Assembly: GCF_007830545.1 (NCBI RefSeq)
Contig: NZ_VLLF01000014.1
Span: 1-49,541, forward strand
DNA length: 49,541 bases
DNA from: Roseibium hamelinense
GTDB lineage: Bacteria > Pseudomonadota > Alphaproteobacteria > Rhizobiales > Stappiaceae
Reading direction: 5' to 3'
Below the pieces are notes generated by a model, which was not told the DNA's origin, did no database searches, and saw nothing but the letters and a program-made list of their open reading frames with translations. How positions within the stretch are numbered: the first letter of the stretch is position 1; the number at the start of each line of letters is the position of its first letter. Below are positions 8,732 through 16,982 of the stretch, in pieces. The translations under genes were made by a program, and so were the position numbers.

Positions 8732-9172
8732 TTAGCCGCTCATATCCGTTTTGCTTCTCGAAACAACGATTTGAGTGAAATTGGTACCATTGTGATGGTG
8801 GCTGGAGACTGTTTCGGAAAGTTGGTGCACCAGAAACAAGCCCAATCCTCCAACGCGCCGGTCTTCGGTACTTTGCCCTTCGAAGTCGGTAGCAGTAGAC
8901 GCAGCCGTGTCAAACGGTATGCCGTGATCGGTTAGACATATCTCTATTTTGTCACCGGTCAGACTAAGACGCAAAATAATCTGGTCCGGACTTCCCGTAG
9001 GGTATCCATAGGATACTGTATTGGCGAACAGTTCTTCGACTACAACAGAGACAGTCCTGCGGGCATCGTCTGCTAGACCCGCGCGCAACGCAAAGGCGTC
9101 AATAAAATCATACAGCTGATTAAGGCTGCTGACTTCATTCAACACTTCGACTTGTTCCGCTTTTAAATGCAT
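8732..9172 (-). CDS. RsbW-type anti-sigma regulatory serine kinase (HATPase)
   Basis: The 146-residue protein has the full GHKL layout of RsbW/SpoIIAB: N-box VVVEELFANTVSYGY (E-x3-N), G1 box LTDHGIPFD, and G2 box VGGLGLFLVHQL. In known systems such a kinase holds a sigma factor or another target and releases it when the unphosphorylated STAS protein binds. It is encoded just downstream of the STAS gene on the same strand and is convergent with the SpoIIE gene, 24 bases away. No sigma factor gene is nearby, so the output is unknown. Confidence 0.88.
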   Translation of the reverse strand: MHLKAEQVEVLNEVSSLNQLYDFIDAFALRAGLADDARRTVSVVVEELFANTVSYGYPTGSPDQIILRLSLTGDKIEICLTDHGIPFDTAASTATDFEGQSTEDRRVGGLGLFLVHQLSETVSSHHHNGTNFTQIVVSRSKTDMSG

Positions 9173-9222
9173 ATCGCCAGTCCGGCTTTGGATCTCAATC
9201 CTTGACGTGGAATACTGAACCG

Positions 9223-9591
9223 TTACGCATCTTGGTTTTTGTTGGCAGCCCCTATGGCCGCCGACTTTGTTTTCGTGACTTCTACGATTTTAAGAAAGCC
9301 CGAAATCCTGAGGACTTCCATAACTGAGTCGTTTGGCGAAAACATAATGAGCTTTCGCCCCGAAGGCGAAAGTTGTTTTGCAACGATGAGGATTGATCGC
9401 AATCCAAAACTGGTCACGTAGTCGACACTTGACATATCCACCAAAAGATCGCCATCGGCTGCGTTTGCAACGCCGTTTAGGTGGTCCTCGAAGGCCTTTG
9501 CGGATAACGTTTCCAACCTTCCAACCGGACAGACGATTGTCACACCTTCTTCTTCAACGTCGGAAATGGTCAGTTGCGCGCTGTCAGCCAT
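9223..9591 (-). CDS. STAS domain anti-sigma factor antagonist (RsbV/SpoIIAA type)
   Basis: The 122-residue protein is a single STAS domain. LLVDMSSVDYVTSFGLRSIL contains the conserved D-S-S-x-D-x-[VI]-[TS]-S-x-G motif, with Ser-Phe-Gly at the phosphorylation loop. It starts 180 bases from tssA and is transcribed away from it, so its promoter shares that gap with the tssA promoter. With the RsbW-type kinase behind it and the SpoIIE phosphatase beyond, it forms a standard three-part switch whose position next to tssA suggests a role in T6SS control (inference). Confidence 0.88.
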   Translation of the reverse strand: MADSAQLTISDVEEEGVTIVCPVGRLETLSAKAFEDHLNGVANAADGDLLVDMSSVDYVTSFGLRSILIVAKQLSPSGRKLIMFSPNDSVMEVLRISGFLKIVEVTKTKSAAIGAANKNQDA

Positions 9592-9621
9592 TGCCCTGAT
9601 AGTCTCCCAGGCTTTTCAGAA

Positions 9622-9633
9622 ACGAGATCTCGT
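9622..9633. promoter_or_regulatory. 12-base perfect palindrome between the STAS gene and tssA
   Basis: ACGAGATCTCGT is a perfect palindrome in the divergent gap between the STAS gene (start at 9591) and tssA (start at 9774). It sits about 30 bases upstream of the STAS start codon, a fitting place for a dimeric repressor or activator. No matching factor can be named, and 12-base palindromes also occur by chance. Confidence 0.3.
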
Positions 9634-9773
9634 CTGGAAAAGATATATTCCGTCAATTCGATAACTTTGATGTCAATCGCATGCCGATGTAAAGAAATTA
9701 CTGACGCTGAAAACAACCGGGGCCGGAACACTGGCAGGTGAACGGACGCTCGCTTTGCTCACGGAGGGCAACT

Positions 9774-11453
9774 ATGGCCAACGATATTCAAGTGCTCGAT
9801 CTTGGTGACGAACGTGCCGGAGTTGGCCTTATGGACCTGCCAGATGGCGCAGAACCGGAAGAATTCCGCGACAGCGACCTTTTTGAGGAACTGGAAGCTG
9901 AGTTTCGCAAACTGGAGATTGATGGCCCTGCTGCGGTCAAATGGAACACGCTTAATCCCAAAACCATCGACGTTCTGGCCACCAGATCTAAAGACTTGGT
10001 TCTTGCGACCCGTCTTGCCTACGGTTTATTTCTTGAAGAAGGCTATGGCGGGCTGGCTGTGTCGATCATTATCTTACGCGACATGGCAAAAACGCATTGG
10101 GAGACGATGATCCCTCCGGCACGGCGTGAGCGCGGAAGAGCCGGCGCATACGACTGGTTCGCTGAAAAAATATCGCTCTTGGTCGAAACAACGCCTCCGT
10201 CTGGACCCGAATTGGTCAAGGCACTGATTTGCCATGATGCGCTGGTTGAACTCGACGAAACACTTGAAGCCAAATTTACAAAATCGTCGGCCGCGCTTGG
10301 CCCGCTAATAAGGGCTCTCAGGCCTTACGCTAAAGAAGCTCGCACAAACTTGGAAGCAGAAGCTGCTAAGGCGGCCGAACCTGAAACTGCAGAAACCAGT
10401 CCAGCGCCTGCAAGCCCTGAAATCTCCAAGGCAACAGATCAGCTAACGGGTGAGAAGCCGACTCCGACGGATACGCCGAAACCGCCACAGGCACCTGCTC
10501 CGCAGCCCATCCCAAACGCCGCTCAGCCGCCGGTGATTTCGACCGACGGGCCTCCAAGTGAAGCCTTGCAGGCATTGATGATTGCTGCAACGAAAACGGC
10601 AACTGCACTGCGCCAGCAAAACCCCGCAGATCCAACAGCCTATCAGTGTGCGAGGTTCGCTTTGTGGGGCCGCGTCAGCGAGCTTCCACCCAACCAGTCA
10701 GGAAAAACCAGCCTGCCGCCTCCTCAAAAAAGCAAACTCCAAGAGCTTGCCGCCCTGCAGAGCGCCGGCAACTACCAGAGTTTGATCTCTGCGGCAGAAT
10801 CGGCCTTTGTATCGTCTCCATTCTGGCTTGACGCACAGTATATGCTCCATGAGTCCATGTCAGCTGCGGGAGATAAATTCGATGCAGCCCGTCGAATGGT
10901 GGCTGGCGAGTTGGCAGGATTTGTTCAGCGCTTTCCCGATCTTGCGACTCTATCGTTTAGCGACGGGACCCCCTTTGCAGATGCCGCGACCAGAGACTGG
11001 CTCAGCGGCTTTTCCGCTGGCTCTGGGTCCGCGCAAACCGCAGAACAAAATGAGCTTGATGGCGTAGTTTCAAAAGCGACAGGACTGGTACAAGGCGGGA
11101 AGGCTGTAGACGGACTGCATCTTCTTCAGAGCTATGCCCGTGGCTGCCCTTCAGAAAGAGACTGGTTCAAAGCGCAAATAAAGCTTGCAGATATTTGCCT
11201 ACGATTTGAAATCCTGGCCCCGCTGTATGCTCAGCTGGCAAGCCTTCGGTCTATAGCTGTTTCCCGCGACCTCAAACGTTGGGAACCAGACTTAATCGTC
11301 CCCTTGTACAAACTATCGTGGCAAGCTCTAGTGCACAAAAATGCCCGTCAATACATTGCCGATGCTGAAGCCGTTTCTGTTAAGGCAGAAGTAATGGAAA
11401 CACTTTCCGTCCTTGATATTTCTGCTGCGGCAGCGCTAACTGGAAAAAAATGA
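9774..11453 (+). CDS. tssA: type VI secretion system protein TssA
   Basis: The 559-residue protein carries an ImpA N-terminal domain (about residues 25-190; FEELEAEFRKLEIDGPAAVKW and LAYGLFLEEGYGGLAVSI are typical), a proline-rich linker near 200-260 and a C-terminal VasJ-like helical domain. TssA proteins organise baseplate and sheath assembly. GGAGGG lies five bases before this ATG, so a 12-codon longer frame is rejected. It is the first gene of the plus-strand structural run. It is followed by a 159-base gap, so tssB may have its own promoter. Confidence 0.9.
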   Translation: MANDIQVLDLGDERAGVGLMDLPDGAEPEEFRDSDLFEELEAEFRKLEIDGPAAVKWNTLNPKTIDVLATRSKDLVLATRLAYGLFLEEGYGGLAVSIIILRDMAKTHWETMIPPARRERGRAGAYDWFAEKISLLVETTPPSGPELVKALICHDALVELDETLEAKFTKSSAALGPLIRALRPYAKEARTNLEAEAAKAAEPETAETSPAPASPEISKATDQLTGEKPTPTDTPKPPQAPAPQPIPNAAQPPVISTDGPPSEALQALMIAATKTATALRQQNPADPTAYQCARFALWGRVSELPPNQSGKTSLPPPQKSKLQELAALQSAGNYQSLISAAESAFVSSPFWLDAQYMLHESMSAAGDKFDAARRMVAGELAGFVQRFPDLATLSFSDGTPFADAATRDWLSGFSAGSGSAQTAEQNELDGVVSKATGLVQGGKAVDGLHLLQSYARGCPSERDWFKAQIKLADICLRFEILAPLYAQLASLRSIAVSRDLKRWEPDLIVPLYKLSWQALVHKNARQYIADAEAVSVKAEVMETLSVLDISAAAALTGKK

Positions 11454-11466
11454 TTCCTGATAGCAC

Positions 11467-11485
11467 TGACCTGACGTTTAGGTCA
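11467..11485. promoter_or_regulatory. inverted repeat upstream of tssB
   Basis: TGACCT and AGGTCA flank a seven-base spacer (11467-11472 and 11480-11485). A further TGACCT occurs near 11555. An A-run follows the repeat on the plus strand, so it is not an ordinary terminator for tssA. Its place, 130 bases upstream of tssB, fits an operator. No factor can be named. Confidence 0.35.
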
Positions 11486-11612
11486 TCAAAAAAAATGCTT
11501 GTTAGTAAAAGGAATTACAAGAATTGGGGTTATTGCTAGCCCATTGACCTATGCGGACCAAGCCCGCCCTGAATTGGTTTAGTCGGCGCTTATAAACATG
11601 CGAGGAGTATCC

Positions 11613-12125
11613 ATGGCTAAAGAATCTTCTGTTGCCCCCAAAGAGCGGGTAAATATCAAATATAAACCTGCGACCGGTGACGCTAAGGAAGAAGTGGAAC
11701 TCCCGCTGAAAATGGTTGTACTTGGCGACTACACACTTCGCCCGGACGATACACCTGTCGAGGATCGCGAACTCATCAACATTAACAAAGACAACTTCAA
11801 TGATGTGATGAAAAGCCAGAACCTTTCTCTTGACGTTGCAACTGACAACAAGCTGGTGGACACCCCAGAGGGAGAAGAAGCTGACAAACTAACTGTGTCG
11901 ATGAAGTTCGACAGCCTGTCTGACTTTTCACCGGAAGCGGTGGTCCGGCAAAGCCCTGAGCTCAACCAACTTCTGGAACTGCGCGAGGCGCTCGTTGCAC
12001 TCAAGGGCCCACTCGGCAACGTACCGGCTTTCAGGAAAGCCATTCAAAATGTTCTCGGCGACGACCAAGCTCGGGAAAAGCTTCTCGCTGAGTTGACCAC
12101 AGCAACCGAGAAGTCGGACGACTAA
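11613..12125 (+). CDS. tssB: type VI secretion system contractile sheath small subunit TssB
   Basis: The 170-residue protein matches TssB/VipA: ERVNIKYKPATGDAKEEVEL at the N-terminus, LPLKMVVLGDYTLRPDD, then FDSLSDFSPEAVVRQSPEL, and an LKGPLGNVPAFRKAIQ segment. It pairs with TssC to form the contractile sheath. GAGGAG lies five bases before the ATG of MAKESSV, so a five-codon longer frame is rejected. tssC follows after 84 bases. Confidence 0.96.
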   Translation: MAKESSVAPKERVNIKYKPATGDAKEEVELPLKMVVLGDYTLRPDDTPVEDRELININKDNFNDVMKSQNLSLDVATDNKLVDTPEGEEADKLTVSMKFDSLSDFSPEAVVRQSPELNQLLELREALVALKGPLGNVPAFRKAIQNVLGDDQAREKLLAELTTATEKSDD

Positions 12126-12209
12126 TCCGACGAGGACCTTTGGAATATCGCGGCTGCCAACGCAGCTAGATGACATTCTGTCGAAACCCAGAGAACGAGA
12201 GTTTTTCTA

Positions 12210-13691
12210 ATGGCCGACACTGAAGCACAACAAGCGGGCGCTCAGACCGAAGAGCTTGACGCCTCCCTACTGGACCAAATCCTTCAAGAGACGAGACTTG
12301 CGCCAACCGACGACGGTTATGACGTCGCAAAAAAAGGCGTTGCGGCGTTCATTTCGGAATTGCTCAAGCCGAAATCGGGCGAAACGCAGGTCAATAGCGC
12401 CGCCATCGATATGATGATCACTGAGATCGACAGCAAGCTCAGTCAGCAGGTCGATCAGGTGCTGCATAACGAAGACTTCAAAAAACTCGAATCTGCTTGG
12501 CGCAGCCTGAAATTTCTGGTGGACCGGACGGACTTCCGTCAAAATATCAAGCTGGAGATGATGAGCGTCTCCAAAGACGAGTTGCTCGAAGATTTCGAAG
12601 ACAGCCCGGAAGTAGTCAAATCTGGCCTTTATAAGCATATTTATACTGCTGAGTATGGCCAGTTTGGTGGTCAGCCAGTCGGAGCAGTGGTTACCAACTA
12701 CGATTTTGGCCCAGGCTCTCAAGACATTAAGCTAGCGCAGTATTGTGCAAGTGTTGGCGCCATGTCTCATGCGCCATTCATTGCAGCTGCCGCGCCTGCA
12801 ATGTTCGGCGTAGATAGCTTCGAGGAAATTCCAAACCTGAAGGATATGGAATCTATCTTTGAGGGCCCCAAATATGCAAAGTGGAACTCATTCCGCGAAT
12901 CGGAAGATTCACGTTACTTTGCGCTAGCGATGCCGCGCTTCATGCTGCGGACGCCTTACGGTCCTGAAACGACACCTGTTAAGGCGTTCAACTACGAAGA
13001 AGAAGCGAACGGCAAGACAGAAAACTATCTCTGGGGCAATGCATCTTTCGCTCTCGCTTCAAAATTGAGCGACAGTTTTGCAAAATATCGTTGGTGCCCC
13101 AACATCATCGGACCGCAGTCGGGTGGCGCAGTCGAAGACTTGCCGCTTCATACATTTGAAGCCATGGGCCAGCTGCAAAGCAAAATCCCGACGGAAGTTC
13201 TTGTGTCCGACCGCAAGGAGTACGAACTTGCGGAGCAAGGCTTCATTTCCCTCACGATGCGCAAAGGTTCGGACAACGCGGCCTTCTTCTCCGCAAACTC
13301 AGTTCAAAAACCAAAGAACTTCGGCAACACCCCTGAAGGCAAAGATGCCGAACTCAACTACAAGCTTGGCACTCAGCTTCCATACATGATGATCATCAAC
13401 CGATTGGCACACTATATCAAAGTGCTTCAACGCGAGAACATCGGAAGCTGGAAGAACCGGGGTGAGCTTGAGTCCGAGCTAAACAATTGGATCCGACAAT
13501 ACGTGTCTGATCAGGACAACCCCTCCGCAGATGTTCGCTCGCGCCGCCCCTTGCGTAAGGCATCTATCACTGTTTCGGATGTCGAGGGAGAACCAGGCTG
13601 GTACAGCGTTGGCATGGCTGTTCAGCCGCACTTCAAATACATGGGCGCGGACTTCACCCTTTCTTTGAAAGGCAAACTCGACAAGGCATAA
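12210..13691 (+). CDS. tssC: type VI secretion system contractile sheath large subunit TssC
   Basis: The 493-residue protein is a full-length TssC/VipB. Landmarks are LESAWRSLKFLVDRTDF, AYGQFGG-like EYGQFGGQPVGAVVTNYDF, RFMLRTPYG, and the C-terminal GWYSVGMAVQPHFKYMGADF. It forms heterodimers with TssB that polymerise into the sheath. A strong hairpin follows the stop codon (13720-13743). A divergent relative fused to a TssB-like part is encoded at 27968-29710. Confidence 0.97.
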   Translation: MADTEAQQAGAQTEELDASLLDQILQETRLAPTDDGYDVAKKGVAAFISELLKPKSGETQVNSAAIDMMITEIDSKLSQQVDQVLHNEDFKKLESAWRSLKFLVDRTDFRQNIKLEMMSVSKDELLEDFEDSPEVVKSGLYKHIYTAEYGQFGGQPVGAVVTNYDFGPGSQDIKLAQYCASVGAMSHAPFIAAAAPAMFGVDSFEEIPNLKDMESIFEGPKYAKWNSFRESEDSRYFALAMPRFMLRTPYGPETTPVKAFNYEEEANGKTENYLWGNASFALASKLSDSFAKYRWCPNIIGPQSGGAVEDLPLHTFEAMGQLQSKIPTEVLVSDRKEYELAEQGFISLTMRKGSDNAAFFSANSVQKPKNFGNTPEGKDAELNYKLGTQLPYMMIINRLAHYIKVLQRENIGSWKNRGELESELNNWIRQYVSDQDNPSADVRSRRPLRKASITVSDVEGEPGWYSVGMAVQPHFKYMGADFTLSLKGKLDKA

Positions 13692-13719
13692 TCGGATTTC
13701 TTGCCTTACGAATTGTAAC

Positions 13720-13743
13720 GGGTTGCCGCGAAAGCGGCAGCCT
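13720..13743 (+). other. intercistronic RNA hairpin between tssC and tssE
   Basis: A stem of ten pairs (eight Watson-Crick plus two G-U) closes a GAAA tetraloop at 13730-13733, a very stable GNRA hairpin. It starts 29 bases after the tssC stop and ends 19 bases before the tssE start. Only three T follow, so full termination is unlikely. Protection of the tssBC mRNA from 3' decay or partial attenuation would fit the need for hundreds of sheath subunits per baseplate (inference). Confidence 0.65.
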
Positions 13744-13762
13744 GTTTGCGGAGGAACCTCGA

Positions 13763-14176
13763 ATGCCAATGAGCCTTTTTCAGAGGCTGGAAGAAGACGT
13801 TAAGATTGACGATTTCACGTCGCCCGACCAGGCTCAAGGCGTCCTTCTCGATAGCATTCTTCGCGACTTGAGCGTTCTTTTAAACAGCATGGCCGGTTGC
13901 TGTGAAATTCGTCCAGAGTATGGGCTCACTGATTTCAACGCGGTGTTTCAAAGCCACCGTGATACCGCTGTCGAATTGTGCCGCGACATCGAAACACAAA
14001 TCGAAATGTTTGAGCCACGCTTGAAGAACCCTAAAGCGCGGATCGTTGACGATCCTGACCGGCCACTTGAATTTGTTTTTAATGTCGAAGCTCAACTCGA
14101 CTATGCAGGCAAGACCATGCGTGTCAGGATCGATTCCGTGCTGGATAGCAACGGCAAAATCCGCATTAGCGCGTAG
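13763..14176 (+). CDS. tssE: type VI secretion system baseplate protein TssE
   Basis: The 137-residue protein is a gp25-like TssE: SLFQRLEEDVKIDDF at the start, LLNSMAGCCEIRPEYGLTDF in the middle, and FEPRLKNPKARIVDDPD. It is part of the baseplate wedge and starts sheath polymerisation. GGAGG lies seven bases before the chosen ATG; a second ATG two codons later is possible. tssF follows after 23 bases. Confidence 0.95.
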   Translation: MPMSLFQRLEEDVKIDDFTSPDQAQGVLLDSILRDLSVLLNSMAGCCEIRPEYGLTDFNAVFQSHRDTAVELCRDIETQIEMFEPRLKNPKARIVDDPDRPLEFVFNVEAQLDYAGKTMRVRIDSVLDSNGKIRISA

Positions 14177-14199
14177 TCTAACAGGAGATTCAACCGAAT

Positions 14200-15942
14200 A
14201 TGTCGGTGAATTCGTACTACCGGGATGAGCTGAATTACCTTCGGGAGATGGGTGCTGTCTTTGCTCGGGCAAATCCCCGTCTGGCAAAATATCTTGCCAA
14301 TGACCCCATGGACCCGGATGTCGAAAGACTACTCGAGGGGTTCGCGTTCCTGGTTGGGCGGCTGCGCCAGCGCCTCGATGCTGAAATGCCCGAAGTGGCC
14401 CAAAGTCTACTGAAACTTATCTGGCCACACTACCTGAGGCCGATCGCGCCGATAACGACACTCAAATTTAAGCATGCTCCTGGCGTCAGCGAGTTAGCAA
14501 TCCGTGTGCCGAAAGGAACACGTGTTCAGACCGCGCCGCTCGACGGTCAGGCCCTGCCTTTCAGCACAAGTTTCGATCTCACGGTCCTACCTTTCGAGGT
14601 AAAAGACATCAAATTCGAAAACCGCAAAGAAAGCGCCGAACTCGACATCAGCTTCACTAAATCGGCTGGTATTGGCTTGCAGGCCCTAGAGTCGGCGCCG
14701 CTCACACTATACCTCGGCGGGCAAGGGGACGGGACAACATCCCGCCAGCTTTTCCTTGCACTTTTAGAGCGCGTGCAATCAGTGCAATTGGTTCCGAATG
14801 GGCAAGACCCGATCCCCGCTCAGATTCGAATTGATCCCCTAGGTTTTCTGCCGGAAGAAGCAACGCTCCCCTATCCCCCGGGGGCGTTCGAAGGGTTCCG
14901 TGTCATGCAAGAGTACTTCGCATGCCCCGAAAAATTTATGCATATTCAGATCCGCGGGCTGAATAAATATGCCTCGGTGCAGGCTGACGGCTTTCGGCTG
15001 GTTTTCAAGTTTACCCAGGGCTTCTCCGATTTAACACGGGTCATGCCCTATCAAATCCAGACAAACGCAACACCAGCCATCAATCTATTCGAAGCCGAAG
15101 GCCAAGCATTGCTTGTAGAGCATTCGCGGACCGAATACCCAGTCCGTCCGATTGGCGGCGCCGAGAAACGCAGCGCACACGAGGTACTTTCTGCAACCGG
15201 TTGGGTGCAGGGCTCCAACAAACGGATAGACTACAAGCGGTTTGAATCGTTTACCCATGACGTGGAAAACGAAAACGCACTTTATTTTCGGACAAGCGTG
15301 AGGCCATCTGTCGTGGGGACAGGTGTCGATCACTACATTTCTTTTGTCACAAAAATGAACAAGGCCGGTTTGCCGGCAACGGAAACCATATCCCTTAATC
15401 TCCTATGCTCGAATGGCGAACATGCCACTCGCTTTGGCGTCGGTTCCGTCAATCAGCCGACTTCAGACACACCGGCAAAACTGGTGTTTTCAAACATCAC
15501 ACGTATACAGCCAGAAGTTCCACCACCATTAAATGATCGAACGCTCTGGACCTTGATTGCAAACCTGTCACGGAATTACGCATCACTGATCGACGTAGAT
15601 GCCTTGCGTACTGTCATTGGCGCTTATGATTTTCGTGCTTTTGTTGACAAACAAGCCGCTCTCCAACGGGATCAACTATTGCAGAGTTTTCAGAGCTTCG
15701 AGCGTCAAGGCGTCGATATTTTTAGAAAAGGTCGACCGGTGCGCGCCTACGAGCTTTCGTTACGGCTATCAGAGAGCGCAATGGGTGGCGAAGCCGAAAT
15801 GTATTTGTTTGGGTGCGTTTTGGATCGCTTTTTGAAGTCTTATGCGAGCATAAACAGCCTGCATCGTTTGTCTTTAACCGGTACGGACTCCAATACTGTT
15901 TTAACCTGGTCTCCAAAAGCGGGGAGCGCCGCTGAGATATGA
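14200..15942 (+). CDS. tssF: type VI secretion system baseplate subunit TssF
   Basis: The 580-residue protein shows the TssF/ImpG/VasA pattern: YYRDELNYLREMGAVFARANP, DPDVERLLEGFAFLVGRLRQRLD, and SLLKLIWPHYLRPIAP near the N-terminus. TssF forms the baseplate wedge with TssG and TssE. The stop overlaps the tssG start by four bases (ATGA), which implies coupled translation and fits the fixed TssF:TssG ratio. Confidence 0.96.
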   Translation: MSVNSYYRDELNYLREMGAVFARANPRLAKYLANDPMDPDVERLLEGFAFLVGRLRQRLDAEMPEVAQSLLKLIWPHYLRPIAPITTLKFKHAPGVSELAIRVPKGTRVQTAPLDGQALPFSTSFDLTVLPFEVKDIKFENRKESAELDISFTKSAGIGLQALESAPLTLYLGGQGDGTTSRQLFLALLERVQSVQLVPNGQDPIPAQIRIDPLGFLPEEATLPYPPGAFEGFRVMQEYFACPEKFMHIQIRGLNKYASVQADGFRLVFKFTQGFSDLTRVMPYQIQTNATPAINLFEAEGQALLVEHSRTEYPVRPIGGAEKRSAHEVLSATGWVQGSNKRIDYKRFESFTHDVENENALYFRTSVRPSVVGTGVDHYISFVTKMNKAGLPATETISLNLLCSNGEHATRFGVGSVNQPTSDTPAKLVFSNITRIQPEVPPPLNDRTLWTLIANLSRNYASLIDVDALRTVIGAYDFRAFVDKQAALQRDQLLQSFQSFERQGVDIFRKGRPVRAYELSLRLSESAMGGEAEMYLFGCVLDRFLKSYASINSLHRLSLTGTDSNTVLTWSPKAGSAAEI

Positions 15943-16982
15943 TGGACGCCGCCAGCACAGACCTAGTTGAGCAACAGTCTCAATCGACCGCGCTGGCTGA
16001 GCATCTCGGTCAAAGCCAGTTTTTTCAAATGGTGCATTTGATCGGTGTTTTACATTCCGATTTGAGCCGCATGGGGCCAGGGGAAGATCCCTCATCCGAA
16101 CCCATCCGTTTCAGATCAACCCGGTCCTTGAGCTTTGGGCCGAGCGACGTTTCGCAAATCAACTACAATGCCGCAGAAAACCGCTTTGATATCAGGGTGA
16201 ATTTCATGGGGCTTTATGGCCCCGCATCGCCCATGCCGCCTTACGTTACCGAGAGGATCATTGAACGGGATGAAACACCTTCTTCTCTTGAAGACCTTCT
16301 CGACCTGTTCAATCACCGTCTGATAACGCTCCTGTTTCAAATTTGGCAAAAGTCGCGCCACCATATCCGCTATCAATCACACGGTCTTGACGAGACTTCG
16401 AAGTGCATTCTTGCACTTTGCGGCTTTCCGATTGAAGACCGGACACAGATCGGATCTGTAGATAGATCGGCGCTACTTCCACATGTCGGGCTGATTTCAC
16501 TTTATTCCAGTTCGGCAGCCGCTGTATCGTCAGTTCTGACAAGATTTTTTCAAGTCCGGTGCGAAATCGTGGAATATGTGTCCAGAAAGGTTCAACTCGG
16601 CGTTGGCGCACGCATGGCACTCGGCATACAAAATACCCGCCTTGGAGAAGACGTCGTGATTGGCGAGACTGTTCAAGACGATTTGGGGAAATTCATGGTT
16701 CGACTGGGACCGGCCGAATTCGATCATTTGCGCCCGTTCCTTCCGGGTGGAGAGCGCCACCCAGAAATAGGAGAGCTCCTGTCGATGGTTGTCAGTGACC
16801 CACTCGATTGGGATATCGAGTTCAATATAGAGCCAGAAACCATTGAGCCTGCTGTGGTGGGAACAACGCGGCTTGGAGTTTCAACTTGGTTGAGCAATGG
16901 AGTCGCAGAGCTGGTCGAAAACTCTATCTGCATCGCACCAGGGATTGATGTTGCGAAAGAAATGCGAGAGGTGGCCGGGTGA
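15939..16982 (+). CDS. tssG: type VI secretion system baseplate subunit TssG
   Basis: The 347-residue protein has TssG/ImpH/VasB landmarks: FFQMVHLIGVL, FRSTRSLSFGPSDVSQI, FMGLYGPASPMPPYVTE and LLDLFNHRLITLLFQIWQKSRH. It binds TssF in the baseplate wedge. It overlaps tssF at the start and the FHA gene at the end (GTGA), so tssF-tssG-FHA are translationally coupled. Confidence 0.96.
   Translation: MMDAASTDLVEQQSQSTALAEHLGQSQFFQMVHLIGVLHSDLSRMGPGEDPSSEPIRFRSTRSLSFGPSDVSQINYNAAENRFDIRVNFMGLYGPASPMPPYVTERIIERDETPSSLEDLLDLFNHRLITLLFQIWQKSRHHIRYQSHGLDETSKCILALCGFPIEDRTQIGSVDRSALLPHVGLISLYSSSAAAVSSVLTRFFQVRCEIVEYVSRKVQLGVGARMALGIQNTRLGEDVVIGETVQDDLGKFMVRLGPAEFDHLRPFLPGGERHPEIGELLSMVVSDPLDWDIEFNIEPETIEPAVVGTTRLGVSTWLSNGVAELVENSICIAPGIDVAKEMREVAG

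Noticed and set aside
11536..11552. GGGGTTATTGCTAGC upstream of tssB as a sigma-54 site
   Set aside because: GG and GC have the right spacing, but the rest of the -24 element does not match and several other registers are equally poor.
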